DNA of 64,000 nucleotides from positions 248,001 to 312,000 of the forward strand of contig NZ_CP110009.1 in NCBI RefSeq assembly GCF_025947305.1, in the 5' to 3' direction. Source of the DNA: Flavobacterium sp. N3904 (GTDB taxonomy: Bacteria > Bacteroidota > Bacteroidia > Flavobacteriales > Flavobacteriaceae). Shown in pieces: positions 18,286 to 28,595 of this stretch (its first letter is position 1; each line of letters begins with the position of its first letter). The translations under genes and the position numbers were made by a program. The notes beneath the pieces were generated by a model. That model did no database searches, was not told the origin of the DNA, and saw nothing but the letters and a program-made list of their open reading frames with translations.

Positions 18286-19116
18286 ATGAAAATCATTAAA
18301 CATTCAGGGGCTATTGTAGATTTCAACAGAACAAAGCTGAAACAATCTCTTTTAAAATCGGGGGCAAATCCAACTATTGTTGATACTGTTTTACAACAGA
18401 TTGAAAAAGAAATTTTTGAAGGAATTTCAACCAAACTTATTTACAAAATGGCATTTAGCCTATTGAAAAAATCTTCAAATTCACATGCCGCCCGTTATAA
18501 TTTAAGAGAGGCCATTCGATTACTGGGTCCTGCAGGCTTTTTTTTTGAAAAATTTATCGCTCGCCTTTTTGCTTCAGAGCATTTTGAAACTAAAACCAAT
18601 TTGATTTTGCGAGGCAATTGCGTTTCTCATGAAATTGACATTGTCGTTAAGAAAAACAACAATATTGGAATAGTGGAGTGTAAATTTCACATAGGAAGAG
18701 AAGCCGCATCGGATGTAAAGGTACCCATGTATATTCTGTCTCGATTTAATGATATAAAAGAAAAACAACACGATATATTCGATAAAAAAAACACTCTTTC
18801 AAAATGTTGGATAGTGACTAACAATCGATTTACTTCGGATGCGGTCGATTTTGGCAAATGTTCAGGTTTGAATTTATTGAGTTGGAATTACCCTGAAAAC
18901 AACAATTTAAAAACTAAAATTGACAATACCCAATTATATCCAATCACTTGTTTGACAACATTGACCCTTTCGGAAAAAGACAAACTATTGATACTAGATA
19001 TTATTCTAGTACGAGAGATTATCAACAATAGAGTAGCGTTAGAAAAAATTGGCTTAAGCCCCAATAGAATAAAAAATGTAATAAAAGAAGCATCTGAATT
19101 GTGCAGATTTATATAG
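18286..19116 (+). CDS. ATP-cone plus PD-(D/E)xK (Mrr-like) nuclease protein
   Basis: 276 residues. Residues 1-85 form an ATP-cone (KHSGAIVDFNRTKLKQSLLKSGA, then SSNSHAARYNLREAIRLLGPAG), the nucleotide-binding module best known from ribonucleotide reductase and NrdR. Residues of about 86-205 are an Mrr-like restriction endonuclease fold: helix FFFEKFIARLF, Asp118 in HEIDIVV and E131-x-K133 in IVECKFH, which are the expected metal ligands and lysine. The C-terminal 60 residues look helical. The gene is 36 bases upstream of a beta-CASP RNase gene in the same direction. The natural substrate is unknown; nuclease activity controlled by ATP or dATP is a reasonable inference. Confidence 0.85.
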   Translation: MKIIKHSGAIVDFNRTKLKQSLLKSGANPTIVDTVLQQIEKEIFEGISTKLIYKMAFSLLKKSSNSHAARYNLREAIRLLGPAGFFFEKFIARLFASEHFETKTNLILRGNCVSHEIDIVVKKNNNIGIVECKFHIGREAASDVKVPMYILSRFNDIKEKQHDIFDKKNTLSKCWIVTNNRFTSDAVDFGKCSGLNLLSWNYPENNNLKTKIDNTQLYPITCLTTLTLSEKDKLLILDIILVREIINNRVALEKIGLSPNRIKNVIKEASELCRFI

Positions 19117-19152
19117 AAATTCAGTTTTGGTTCAATTTTAAATTCAAATGAA

Positions 19153-20508
19153 ATGAAAATTACGTGCATTGGCGGAGTCGGAACGGTCACAGGTTCTAAA
19201 ACTTTGGTAGAAAGTAATGGTATTAGAATTTTAATCGACTGTGGACAATTTCAAGGGTTAAAACCACTACGAGAGCTCAATTGGGAGCCTTTGCCTATTT
19301 TACCTTCCACCATAGATTTTGTATTATTGACACACGGTCATTTGGATCATTGTGGATGGTTACCCAGATTAATAAACCAAGGTTTTGATGGCAAAATATA
19401 TTGCACAAGCCCTACCAAAGATATCACCAAACTGATTCTTTTAGACAGTGCCAAAATACAGGAAGAAGATGCTAAAATGGCAAATGAAGGTAAATACTCA
19501 AAACATGAAATAGCCGAACCTCTATATACTGTTGCTCAAGCCGAAAAGGTTTTTTCTCATTTTCGGGTAATAAACCCCAACGAAAGTATCGACTTGGACG
19601 CCGAAATTCAAGCCGTTTTTACCAATGCGGGACATATTCTCGGAGCAAGTACAATAGAACTAAGACTTGAAAATAAAGTGGTTGTCTTCTCAGGAGATAT
19701 TGGTCGCGATAATGATGTGTTGATGTTTCCGCCAACAAAACCCAAAAAAGCAGATTATATTTTCCTAGAAAGCACTTATGGTAACCGACTTCATCCTGAT
19801 ACAGATCCAAAACTCGAACTAGAAATATACATCAATAATACGATCCAAAACCAAGGAACCGTTATAATTCCGAGTTTTGCAGTTGAGCGGGCTCAATCTG
19901 TGATGTACTTACTCTGGCAATTAAAAGAAGAGGATAGGATTCCGAATATCCCTTACATTATTGATACCCCGATGGGAATTAGCATGCTGGAGCTTTTTAC
20001 CAACAATAGAAAATGGCACCGTTTGCATCAAGATGAGTTTTCTGCGATGTGCAAAATGTTTACCATGGTTTCAGATTACCAAGAAACGATTGACACCATT
20101 TATAATAAGCAGCCAAAAGTTGTAATTGCAGCCAGCGGCATGGTAACAGGAGGTAGAGTTTTAAGCTATTTGGAACGTTATATAGGACTACCCGAAACGA
20201 CAGTAATTATCATTGGTTATCAGGGAGAAGGCACTCGGGGCAGAAAATTATTAGAAGGCGCAACGGATATAAAAATTCATGGTAAATATTATGATGTAAA
20301 AGCAAAAATTCTAGAAATCGAAGGTTTATCTGCGCATGGAGACCAAAAGGATTTGATCAATTGGCTTTCAGAGTTGGTAGAAAAACCTAAAAAAATATTT
20401 TTGGTTCATGGGGAGAATGAACCTGCAGATGAATTGAGAGTTAAAATTCAAGAAAAATATGGCTTCAACTGTGTGATTCCTTTGATGGGTCAGGTTTTTG
20501 AATTGTAG
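19153..20508 (+). CDS. Metallo-beta-lactamase/beta-CASP RNA exonuclease
   Basis: 451 residues. It carries all motifs of the beta-CASP family: motif 2 THGHLDHCG (His61, His63, Asp65, His66), motif 3 NAGHILGAS, motif 4 FSGDIGRDN, motif A LESTYGNR, motif B GLSAHGDQKD and motif C LVHGE. A KH-free architecture and a length of about 450 match the bacterial YsH1/CPSF-like exonucleases that process or degrade RNA using two zinc ions. The gene follows the ATP-cone nuclease gene by 36 bases. The two may act in one nucleic-acid processing pathway. Confidence 0.93.
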   Translation: MKITCIGGVGTVTGSKTLVESNGIRILIDCGQFQGLKPLRELNWEPLPILPSTIDFVLLTHGHLDHCGWLPRLINQGFDGKIYCTSPTKDITKLILLDSAKIQEEDAKMANEGKYSKHEIAEPLYTVAQAEKVFSHFRVINPNESIDLDAEIQAVFTNAGHILGASTIELRLENKVVVFSGDIGRDNDVLMFPPTKPKKADYIFLESTYGNRLHPDTDPKLELEIYINNTIQNQGTVIIPSFAVERAQSVMYLLWQLKEEDRIPNIPYIIDTPMGISMLELFTNNRKWHRLHQDEFSAMCKMFTMVSDYQETIDTIYNKQPKVVIAASGMVTGGRVLSYLERYIGLPETTVIIIGYQGEGTRGRKLLEGATDIKIHGKYYDVKAKILEIEGLSAHGDQKDLINWLSELVEKPKKIFLVHGENEPADELRVKIQEKYGFNCVIPLMGQVFEL

Positions 20509-20566
20509 CCTATATTTACTAGGTAAAGTTTAACAAGAATTTGATTTTTGTAACTTATAATAATAG

Positions 20567-20574
20567 TAATTTTG
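20567..20574 (+). promoter_or_regulatory. Possible -7 box before the HYC_CC_PP gene
   Basis: TAATTTTG fits the TAnnTTTG consensus. A TTG lies 23 bases upstream (20541-20543) and a TTTG 16 bases upstream. The box ends only 4 bases before the ATG at 20579, so transcription from it would give an almost leaderless message. Confidence 0.3.
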
Positions 20575-20578
20575 TAAT

Positions 20579-20989
20579 ATGAATTTTAAAAAGCACATAA
20601 GTATATTTCTAGCGGTCTTATTATTGGTTTCCAATGTAGGATTGGCATTTAATGTGCATTATTGCGGAGGCCACATTTCTTCGGTTTCTTTAAATTCTAC
20701 TTTGCCCTCTTTACAAACTGAAAAAGGCTGTTGCCAAAAAATAGCTTCCAAAAAAGACAGCTGTTGCAAAGACAAGAAAGTAGTCATTCAGAAAAAAGGA
20801 GATAATGGCGTCATTAAATCATTTTCTTTTCAAATAGATTATGCTTTTGTAATTCCGGAAGCACATTCGTTTGTTTTTACAGCTAAAGACAATTTCAAAA
20901 ACAATTCTACCCTTTCTTATTATTGCGATGCCAACGCACCGCCACTTTTCAAGCTGTACAGCCAATACCTCCTTTACGACAGATTGTAA
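20579..20989 (+). CDS. HYC_CC_PP family protein
   Basis: 136 residues with a signal peptide (ISIFLAVLLLVSNVGLAFNV). It then shows the features that name the family: H27-Y28-C29, the cysteine pairs C51-C52 and C62-C63 flanked by lysines, and the proline pair in DANAPPLFKLY near residue 121. It is exported, small and Cys-rich, which suggests metal binding. It stands 62 bases upstream of a TonB receptor with a CC pair and a heavy-metal-associated protein, supporting a role in handling copper or another soft metal. The biochemical role is not established. Confidence 0.85.
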   Translation: MNFKKHISIFLAVLLLVSNVGLAFNVHYCGGHISSVSLNSTLPSLQTEKGCCQKIASKKDSCCKDKKVVIQKKGDNGVIKSFSFQIDYAFVIPEAHSFVFTAKDNFKNNSTLSYYCDANAPPLFKLYSQYLLYDRL

Positions 20990-21051
20990 TGTTTAATTAG
21001 AGTCGAGCCCTTTCTTGTGGTTTGACATTTTTAATCATTATAATCTAAATC

Positions 21052-23064
21052 ATGAAAACTCAAACTATAATAGCTGTATTGCTACTGTTTGGCACTTTAA
21101 ATTCCTATTCGCAAGATACTTTACGGGAAGTAAAAGTTCAGTCCAAACGTAAAAGCATACTAAAATCGTACACTGTAACAGGAAATACAACCCTGGTTAC
21201 CAGCAAAGAACTACTAAAAGCTGCCTGTTGTAATCTCGCAGAAAGTTTTGAAACCAATCCGTCTATAGATGTAAATTTCTCTGATGCGTTAACAGGTACA
21301 AAACAAATCAAGATGTTGGGCTTAACAAGTCCATACTTGATGATGACCCAAGAAAACATTCCTTCAGTAAGAGGCGCTTCTCAGGTTTTCGGCCTCTCTT
21401 TTACACCGGGCCCTTGGATAGAAAGCATTCAAATTACAAAAGGCGCCGGCAGTGTAGTCAATGGCTTTGAAAGTATCTCGGGTCAAATAAACACAGAATT
21501 AATAAAACCAATAAATGGCATTCCTTTTTTATTGAATGTGTATGGCTCTACCGATTCCCGATTTGAATTGAACACCAATTTCAATAAAAAACTGTCTGAC
21601 AAATGGGCAACAAGTTTATTGCTACACGGAAATATTCGTGATTCAAAAATGGATACAAATCACGATGGTTTTCTGGACAATCCTTTGCAAAAACAAATCA
21701 ACTTGCTCAATCGCTATCAATATTACAATGCCGAAACAGGTTGGATTAGCTTCATCAATTTTCAATATATGAATGATGCTAAATTAATGGGGCAACTCAC
21801 ATTTGATCCTGATACAGATCGAGGAACAACCAACTCTTGGGGTTCGGAAATCAATACCCAAAAAATGGATCTTTCTACAAAAATAGGATATGTGTTTAAA
21901 GACATGCCGTATCAAAGTATTGGTTTTCAGAATGCATTCTCCAGCTATGATCAAAACTCTTATTTTGGATTGAATACCTACAATATCAAACAGAATAGTT
22001 TTTATTCAAACCTGATTTTTAATTCTATAATCAATAACGAAAAAAACAAATTTGCAACCGGATTGAATTTTACCTATGACAATTACATGGAGTTTGTCAA
22101 CACTACAAATTACAGCAGAATAGACAATACAGTTGGTGCTTTTTTTGAATATACTTTTGACAATCAAGATAATTTTAGTTTGATTCTTGGAGGGAGAGTA
22201 GATTATGGAAATCGTTTGGGCGTTTTTGCAACACCAAGATTACACGCCAGATACAATCCATGGGAAAAAGGAGTATTGAGAGTATCTACGGGAAGAGGCA
22301 AAAGACCCGCCAATATTTTTGCCGAAAATCAAACATTGTTTGCGAGTTCCAGAACGTTTTCGATAACAAATGCGAATGGTGAAATATACGGTCTGGATCC
22401 CGAAATTGCATGGAATTACGGAGCGAGTTTTATGCAGGGCTTTAAACTATTTAACAGAAGCGGTGATATAGGCGTTGATTTTTATAGAACCAATTTCCAG
22501 AATCAAGTTGTGGTCGATATTATGCAAAGTCCACAAGAAGTGATCTTTCATAATCTTGACGGTGTTTCGTTTGCCAATAGTTTTCAACTAGAATTCAATT
22601 ACGAATTAACCAATCATTTACAATTGAGAACAGCCTACAAATACTACGACATAGAAACCAATTATTTATCTGGAATATACCAAAGACCTTTGCAGGCTAC
22701 GCATCGTTTTTTTGGAAATTTAGGCTATGAAACTCCTTCGGGAGACAAAGGACAACAATGGAAATTGGATTTCACCTATAATTGGATTGGAGAACAGCAG
22801 CTTCCGTACACCGCCTCTAATCCTGCTGCATATCAATTTCCTGAATTTTCGCCCTCATATTCCTTGGTAAATGCTCAAATTACCCGAACATTTTCATCTA
22901 CATTTGAAATATATGTTGGCGGTGAGAATATTGGAAATTACACTCAATATCCAGCAATTAACGATTCACAAAATCCATTTAGCCCTTATTTTGACGCTAC
23001 ATTGCTGTACGCTCCTGTATTTGGACAAATGTATTATGCGGGTTTGAGATTTAAAATAAAATAA
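21052..23064 (+). CDS. TonB-dependent receptor, probable metal uptake/binding type
   Basis: 670 residues. Signal peptide 1-20. There is no STN or carboxypeptidase-like domain. The plug (about 40-150) starts ELLKAACCNLAESFETNPSIDVNFSDALTGTKQIKMLGL, with Cys59-Cys60, and goes on VRGASQVFGLSFTPGPWIESIQITKGAGSVVNGFESISGQIN. A beta-barrel of roughly 520 residues ends with YYAGLRFKIK. The length is that of metal-chelate and cobalamin-type receptors rather than of SusC proteins. Neighbours are HYC_CC_PP and a heavy-metal-associated protein, so copper or a similar cation is the likely ligand. Confidence 0.88.
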   Translation: MKTQTIIAVLLLFGTLNSYSQDTLREVKVQSKRKSILKSYTVTGNTTLVTSKELLKAACCNLAESFETNPSIDVNFSDALTGTKQIKMLGLTSPYLMMTQENIPSVRGASQVFGLSFTPGPWIESIQITKGAGSVVNGFESISGQINTELIKPINGIPFLLNVYGSTDSRFELNTNFNKKLSDKWATSLLLHGNIRDSKMDTNHDGFLDNPLQKQINLLNRYQYYNAETGWISFINFQYMNDAKLMGQLTFDPDTDRGTTNSWGSEINTQKMDLSTKIGYVFKDMPYQSIGFQNAFSSYDQNSYFGLNTYNIKQNSFYSNLIFNSIINNEKNKFATGLNFTYDNYMEFVNTTNYSRIDNTVGAFFEYTFDNQDNFSLILGGRVDYGNRLGVFATPRLHARYNPWEKGVLRVSTGRGKRPANIFAENQTLFASSRTFSITNANGEIYGLDPEIAWNYGASFMQGFKLFNRSGDIGVDFYRTNFQNQVVVDIMQSPQEVIFHNLDGVSFANSFQLEFNYELTNHLQLRTAYKYYDIETNYLSGIYQRPLQATHRFFGNLGYETPSGDKGQQWKLDFTYNWIGEQQLPYTASNPAAYQFPEFSPSYSLVNAQITRTFSSTFEIYVGGENIGNYTQYPAINDSQNPFSPYFDATLLYAPVFGQMYYAGLRFKIK

Positions 23065-23117
23065 CAACCATGGCAATAGCAATTGCATAACAATATCAAT
23101 TTAAAAAAAATAAAATA

Positions 23118-23507
23118 ATGAAAACAAATATTCAAGAATTCAGAAAAAGCTTTAACAACAAAGTGGTTAAAAATATAGTTGCCGTTTTACTAATGACTAT
23201 AATTGGCGTTTCCGTTCAAGGCCAAGAAAAGAAAAATAAAAACGCCAAATATACTACCGAAGTAAATGGAAACTGCGAACAATGCCAGAAGCGAATACAA
23301 AAAGCGGCTTATTCGGTTCCTGGAGTAAAATCGGCTTCCTGGAATATAGAAACACATCAATTGAGTTTGATTATAAATGAAGAAAAATGCTCCTTATTGG
23401 ATGTAAAAAAAGCTATTGCCAAAGTAGGACATGACACCGACTCAGTAAAATCTACCAAAGAAGATTATGACAACCTTCATACTTGTTGCCAATATGAAAG
23501 GTTGTAA
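23118..23507 (+). CDS. Heavy-metal-associated (HMA) domain protein, exported
   Basis: 129 residues. A basic N-terminus leads into a hydrophobic segment (NIVAVLLMTIIGVSVQGQ), a probable signal peptide. The rest is an HMA ferredoxin-like domain with the metal-binding CxxC at Cys53 and Cys56 (NGNCEQCQKRI), then PGVKSASWNIETHQLSLII and AIAKVGHDTDSVK. A C-terminal HTCC may add ligands. Export to the periplasm and position after the CC-containing TonB receptor point to a copper-binding periplasmic protein. Confidence 0.85.
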   Translation: MKTNIQEFRKSFNNKVVKNIVAVLLMTIIGVSVQGQEKKNKNAKYTTEVNGNCEQCQKRIQKAAYSVPGVKSASWNIETHQLSLIINEEKCSLLDVKKAIAKVGHDTDSVKSTKEDYDNLHTCCQYERL

Positions 23508-23649
23508 AATATTGATAAAAGTTTACGTATTGAGTAAATAAATTTAAAACTTTCACAAATTCAATAAAAAAGCATCAAAATAGAAGATCAATTTTGATAT
23601 TTTTTGTGGTTTTTAAATCGTTAATAAAACTTTAAAATAGAGTATTCTA

Positions 23650-23680
23650 TTGTGGTTAACCTAAATTATCCTTACTTTCA
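23650..23680 (+). promoter_or_regulatory. Probable promoter of the DedA gene
   Basis: TTG at 23650-23652, a 20-base spacer, then TACTTTCA at 23673-23680 fits the Bacteroidota -33/-7 pattern with two mismatches in the -7 box. The predicted start site lies about 20 bases before the ATG at 23707. Confidence 0.4.
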
Positions 23681-23706
23681 CAACCTTAAAATAAAAAACA
23701 AAATTT

Positions 23707-24384
23707 ATGAATAACTTCGAATGGACCCAATTAGTAAATCCTGAATTTTATATAACTTTTACAATTGGTGGCATTCAACTGGGTTTGTATATTGTGTTAT
23801 TCATTGTTTTTGCTGAAACCGGGCTTTTTGCTGGGTTTTTTCTTCCTGGTGACAGTTTGCTTTTTCTTGCTGGAATTTACAGTCGTGATCTAATTCAAAA
23901 TATTTTATTAATTCCAAGTGATTTTATAAACCTAGTTTTATTATCAACCCTTGTAGCTTTTTCGGGTGTGCTCGGAAATATGGTTGGTTATTGGTTTGGA
24001 GCCAAAAGTGGTTATTATTTGTACAATAGAGAAGATACACTTTTATTCAAGAAAAAATATTTACTGCAATCCAAAGAGTTTTTTGAAAAGCACGGTGGCA
24101 AAGCTATTATTTATGCAAGATTTTTGCCTATAGTAAGAACATTTGCTCCTATAGTTGCAGGCATTGGCTCAATGGACAAAAAGAAATTTATGTTTTATAA
24201 TATACTAAGTTCCTTTTTATGGTCTTTTGTATTGATTTTTTCGGGACATTATTTGTATGGAATGTTTCTAGGAATGGGTATTGATTTAAAAGAACATATC
24301 GAAAAGATCGTAATAGGAATTATTTTAATCTCAACATTACCCGTTTTTCTAAAATTAATTAAGAAAAAAGTAGTTGCTAAATAG
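23707..24384 (+). CDS. DedA family membrane protein
   Basis: 225 residues. Family signatures are FAETGLFAGFFLPGDSLLFLAGI near residues 37-60 and YARFLPIVRTFAPIVAGIGSM near 138-158. There are four to five transmembrane stretches, and the C-terminus is basic (LIKKKVVAK). DedA proteins belong to the VTT/SNARE-associated group that moves phospholipids or polyprenyl-phosphate carriers across the inner membrane. Monocistronic: own promoter-like site and a strong terminator. Confidence 0.92.
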   Translation: MNNFEWTQLVNPEFYITFTIGGIQLGLYIVLFIVFAETGLFAGFFLPGDSLLFLAGIYSRDLIQNILLIPSDFINLVLLSTLVAFSGVLGNMVGYWFGAKSGYYLYNREDTLLFKKKYLLQSKEFFEKHGGKAIIYARFLPIVRTFAPIVAGIGSMDKKKFMFYNILSSFLWSFVLIFSGHYLYGMFLGMGIDLKEHIEKIVIGIILISTLPVFLKLIKKKVVAK

Positions 24385-24413
24385 CTAAATAAATTATTTA
24401 AAAATAAAATGAA

Positions 24414-24445
24414 CCGTCTTACCTTATAAAGTAAGACGGTTTTTT
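24414..24445 (+). terminator. Terminator of the DedA gene
   Basis: A 9-bp stem, ccgtcttac with gtaagacgg, and an 8-base loop, followed by six Ts. It lies 30 bases past the dedA stop. Confidence 0.88.
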
Positions 24446-24471
24446 AAAGTCCGTTTTGGAAATAAAAGCAT

Positions 24472-24509
24472 AAAAAAATCCGTCAAGAACAAAATTCAAG
24501 ACGGATTTT
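24472..24509 (-). terminator. Terminator of groL
   Basis: A 10-bp stem, aaaatccgtc with gacggatttt, and a 15-base loop, 22 bases past the groL stop codon. Leftward RNA ends in a run of Us. Confidence 0.8.
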
Positions 24510-24531
24510 ATATTTAAACATTAATCTGATA

Positions 24532-26193
<1,662 letters not shown>

Positions 26194-26227
26194 TTAAATG
26201 TTTAATGTTGTTTTGCGTTACAAATTT

Positions 26228-26503
26228 TTAGATGATTGCTAAAATATCATCTTCACGCATAATCAGATAATCTTTCCCTTCTAATTTTAATTCTGTTCCA
26301 GCATATTTTCCGTAAAGTACAGAATCACCAATTTTAACAGTCATGGCATGGTCTTTTGTACCGTTACCAACAGCAACTACAGTTCCTTTTTGTGGTTTTT
26401 CTTTAGCTGTATCTGGAATAAAAATCCCTGACGCTGTTTTAGTTTCAGCCGCTACTGGTTCAATAAGAACTCTATCCGAAAGTGGTTTAATGTTTAAAGT
26501 CAT
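26228..26503 (-). CDS. groS: Co-chaperonin GroES (Hsp10)
   Basis: 91 residues. Typical [42 protein letters not shown] with the mobile loop, and the end [16 protein letters not shown]. Caps the GroEL ring. First gene of the groS-groL operon, preceded by the secG terminator. Confidence 0.98.
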   Translation of the reverse strand: MTLNIKPLSDRVLIEPVAAETKTASGIFIPDTAKEKPQKGTVVAVGNGTKDHAMTVKIGDSVLYGKYAGTELKLEGKDYLIMREDDILAII

Positions 26504-26584
26504 GATTTTATATTTATGTTATTTTTTTATACAATTAGCGTTTCAGAAATTGTGCCATTGTTTTTAAACTGACATTTTTTCCTA

Positions 26585-26614
26585 TAAAAAATGCCAGCTT
26601 TGACAGGCTGGCAT
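26585..26614 (-). terminator. Terminator of secG
   Basis: An 8-bp stem, atgccagc with gctggcat, and an 8-base loop, followed in leftward RNA by UUUUUAU. It lies 22 bases past the secG stop and separates secG from groS. Confidence 0.8.
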
Positions 26615-26636
26615 CTGGTATTTTTATGAAAATAAA

Positions 26637-26981
26637 TTATTTTGCTGGAGTTGCTGGTGCAGGTGTATTTTGTACAGGTGCATTTTGAACTGGTACATTT
26701 GTTTTTGGCGCAGCAGATTCTGTATTATCGATAATTTTTGAATCAGCATCACTTAATGTTCCAGTAAAACTCAATCCTGAAAGCAAAATTAAAGCGATTA
26801 ATATAGTAGCCAATGTCCAAGTACTTTTGTCTAAGAAATCAGTAGTTTTTTGTACACCACCTAACATTTGAGAACCACTTATTGTAGATGACAAACCACC
26901 TCCTTTAGGATTTTGAACCATTATAACTACGATCAATAGAAAACATACTATTGTAATTAAAACTAAAAAAATTGAAAACAT
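26637..26981 (-). CDS. secG: Preprotein translocase subunit SecG
   Basis: 114 residues. Two transmembrane helices (FSIFLVLITIVCFLLIVVIMVQN and STWTLATILIALILLSGLSF) flank the conserved QNPKGGGLSSTISG loop. The Ala/Pro/Asn-rich tail (VPVQNAPVQNTPAPATPAK) is longer than in E. coli. Part of the SecYEG channel. It is 11 bases downstream of the TPR protein gene, in one operon with lptE. Confidence 0.95.
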   Translation of the reverse strand: MFSIFLVLITIVCFLLIVVIMVQNPKGGGLSSTISGSQMLGGVQKTTDFLDKSTWTLATILIALILLSGLSFTGTLSDADSKIIDNTESAAPKTNVPVQNAPVQNTPAPATPAK

Positions 26982-26992
26982 ACTATTTATTA

Positions 26993-27949
26993 TTAATTGT
27001 TATTTTGTTGTACTATTTTAATATCCTTGATACGGTCTGCAAAGAAACTACTTTTTTCTGGATATTTCAAAATTAATATTTCATAAGCTTGTATCGCTTT
27101 TTGATATTTTTTTTGTTCCAAATATACTTTGGCCAAAGTCTCTGTCATTAAATACGAATTATCCTCTTTATTGAGATCCAGATTAGGAGTGAAAACAACT
27201 CCAGGCTTTATAGGCGGAATTTTAGGACTTGTTTCAATAAATTTATCGATTAACTCTGCCTTTTTCTTTTTGTCCTCGTCAATGATAGGTTCTTTTGCCA
27301 TACTGTTGTTTTCGTTTAGATTTTCTCTTACTATCGGTTGAATTCTGGAAATTTGTAGCCATTGCTGAAAAGAATGTGTTTCGTCTTTGGAGAAATCGAT
27401 GGGCGCACCAATTTCTAATTTTTTTTCGGCTATTTCAGTATTTTCTTCAACTGAAGACAAAGGTTGTTCATTATTTGAAGACAGAATCGATTGCTCTAAC
27501 GATTTTTCTATCGACTTTATTTCAATTGGAATCGAAACTTTCTCCGGTACAATTACTGCCGAAGACTCTTTTATTGAAGTTAAAATTGACTGTTCCAATG
27601 CGCTTGCAGTAACTACAATGGGTTCGTCTTTAACGACCACTTGACTGTCTACAACTGTAATATTAAGAAGTTCTTGTGTTTTTTTATCGTATGCCTTTTT
27701 TTGAATTGCAATAAAAGATTCAGATGTTATAAAATCAAATAAAACACTTCTGTCAGTAGTGTGAGCTGCAGCAACTTTTAAGGCAAAATTATATTTATAG
27801 CTATTTTGATTATAAAGTCCCTTAAGACGCAATGCTCTTGCGCTTTGAAAAAAAGGAAATTCATCCAAGACTTTTTCCAAAGCCACTGTTTGCATTTCAT
27901 TGATTTCCTCAGGCTGGTTTAATAAATAATTATAGCTGCTAACGTTCAT
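26993..27949 (-). CDS. Tetratricopeptide-like protein, unknown function
   Basis: 318 residues, no signal peptide. The N-terminal 100 residues are helical (EEINEMQTVALEKVLDEFPFFQSARALRLKGLYN). The middle is acidic and low in complexity. Near the C-terminus there is one clear TPR-like unit (YLMTETLAKVYLEQKKYQKAIQAYEILILKYPEKSSFF). No catalytic motif. It lies between lptE and secG, an order that I believe is common in Flavobacteria, so it may relate to envelope biogenesis. Function unknown. Confidence 0.8.
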   Translation of the reverse strand: MNVSSYNYLLNQPEEINEMQTVALEKVLDEFPFFQSARALRLKGLYNQNSYKYNFALKVAAAHTTDRSVLFDFITSESFIAIQKKAYDKKTQELLNITVVDSQVVVKDEPIVVTASALEQSILTSIKESSAVIVPEKVSIPIEIKSIEKSLEQSILSSNNEQPLSSVEENTEIAEKKLEIGAPIDFSKDETHSFQQWLQISRIQPIVRENLNENNSMAKEPIIDEDKKKKAELIDKFIETSPKIPPIKPGVVFTPNLDLNKEDNSYLMTETLAKVYLEQKKYQKAIQAYEILILKYPEKSSFFADRIKDIKIVQQNNN

Positions 27950-27996
27950 TTTTTTGTTGTATTCGGTTTTGAGTTTTTAGTTGTTCAGTGCTTGGA

Positions 27997-28500
27997 CTAC
28001 CATTTTGCCAATGAATCATTAAATATATCCTGCGTAATTCTTTCAAAAATTTCTTTGAATGCTGCTTCTTTTGTTGCACCGTCTAATTGTTGCGCGGCTG
28101 GATAATCATAATAAAATTCGAATACTTTTTCAAAATCATCCGCTTCTTTATTTTTATTCGTAAATCTGCAATTGATTCTAATTTTCAAACGGTTTTGTGA
28201 AGCTTGTTGATCTGCCGTTGCCGTCATTGGGCTTATGCGGTAATCTACTATCTCTCCCTCGTAGGTCAGGTCTCCTCCGTTTTTAACTAAATTTAAATTA
28301 GTTTGATTTTGAATTAAATCCTGCAATTCCAATGTAAAAGTTCTGTCAATACCTGGCTCAACCAAATCAGCATTATTCTGAAAAAAATTGACCTGATAGG
28401 TTTTTGCATCTATCTTACCTGTTCCTGTAAAGTTGTACACAGAACAACCCGACATTGAGAACAGTAACGTTGTTATTAAAAAAAGATATGTGTTTTTCAT
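27997..28500 (-). CDS. lptE: LPS assembly lipoprotein LptE
   Basis: 167 residues from the ATG at 28500; the longer frame to 28572 adds 24 residues without signal character. Lipoprotein signal MKNTYLFLITTLLFSMSGC with Cys19. The core (YNFTGTGKIDAKTYQVNFFQNNADLVEPGIDRTFTLELQDLIQNQTNLNLVKNGGDLTYEGEIVDYRI) matches the LptE/RlpB pattern of Bacteroidota. LptE plugs LptD and delivers LPS to the cell surface. Encoded after the sigma-54 activator gene on the same strand. Confidence 0.88.
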   Translation of the reverse strand: MKNTYLFLITTLLFSMSGCSVYNFTGTGKIDAKTYQVNFFQNNADLVEPGIDRTFTLELQDLIQNQTNLNLVKNGGDLTYEGEIVDYRISPMTATADQQASQNRLKIRINCRFTNKNKEADDFEKVFEFYYDYPAAQQLDGATKEAAFKEIFERITQDIFNDSLAKW

Positions 28501-28595
28501 AAGATGCTTGTAAATTCCAATCATAAATTTTTCAAATATATGAATTTTCAAATTTGGAATTTGGAATTTCATTTTTGGAATTTTGTGTTTTATTT

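Noticed and set aside
26504-26584. CIRCE-type inverted repeat upstream of groS
   Set aside because: I looked for the TTAGCACTC-N9-GAGTGCTAA pattern and did not find it.
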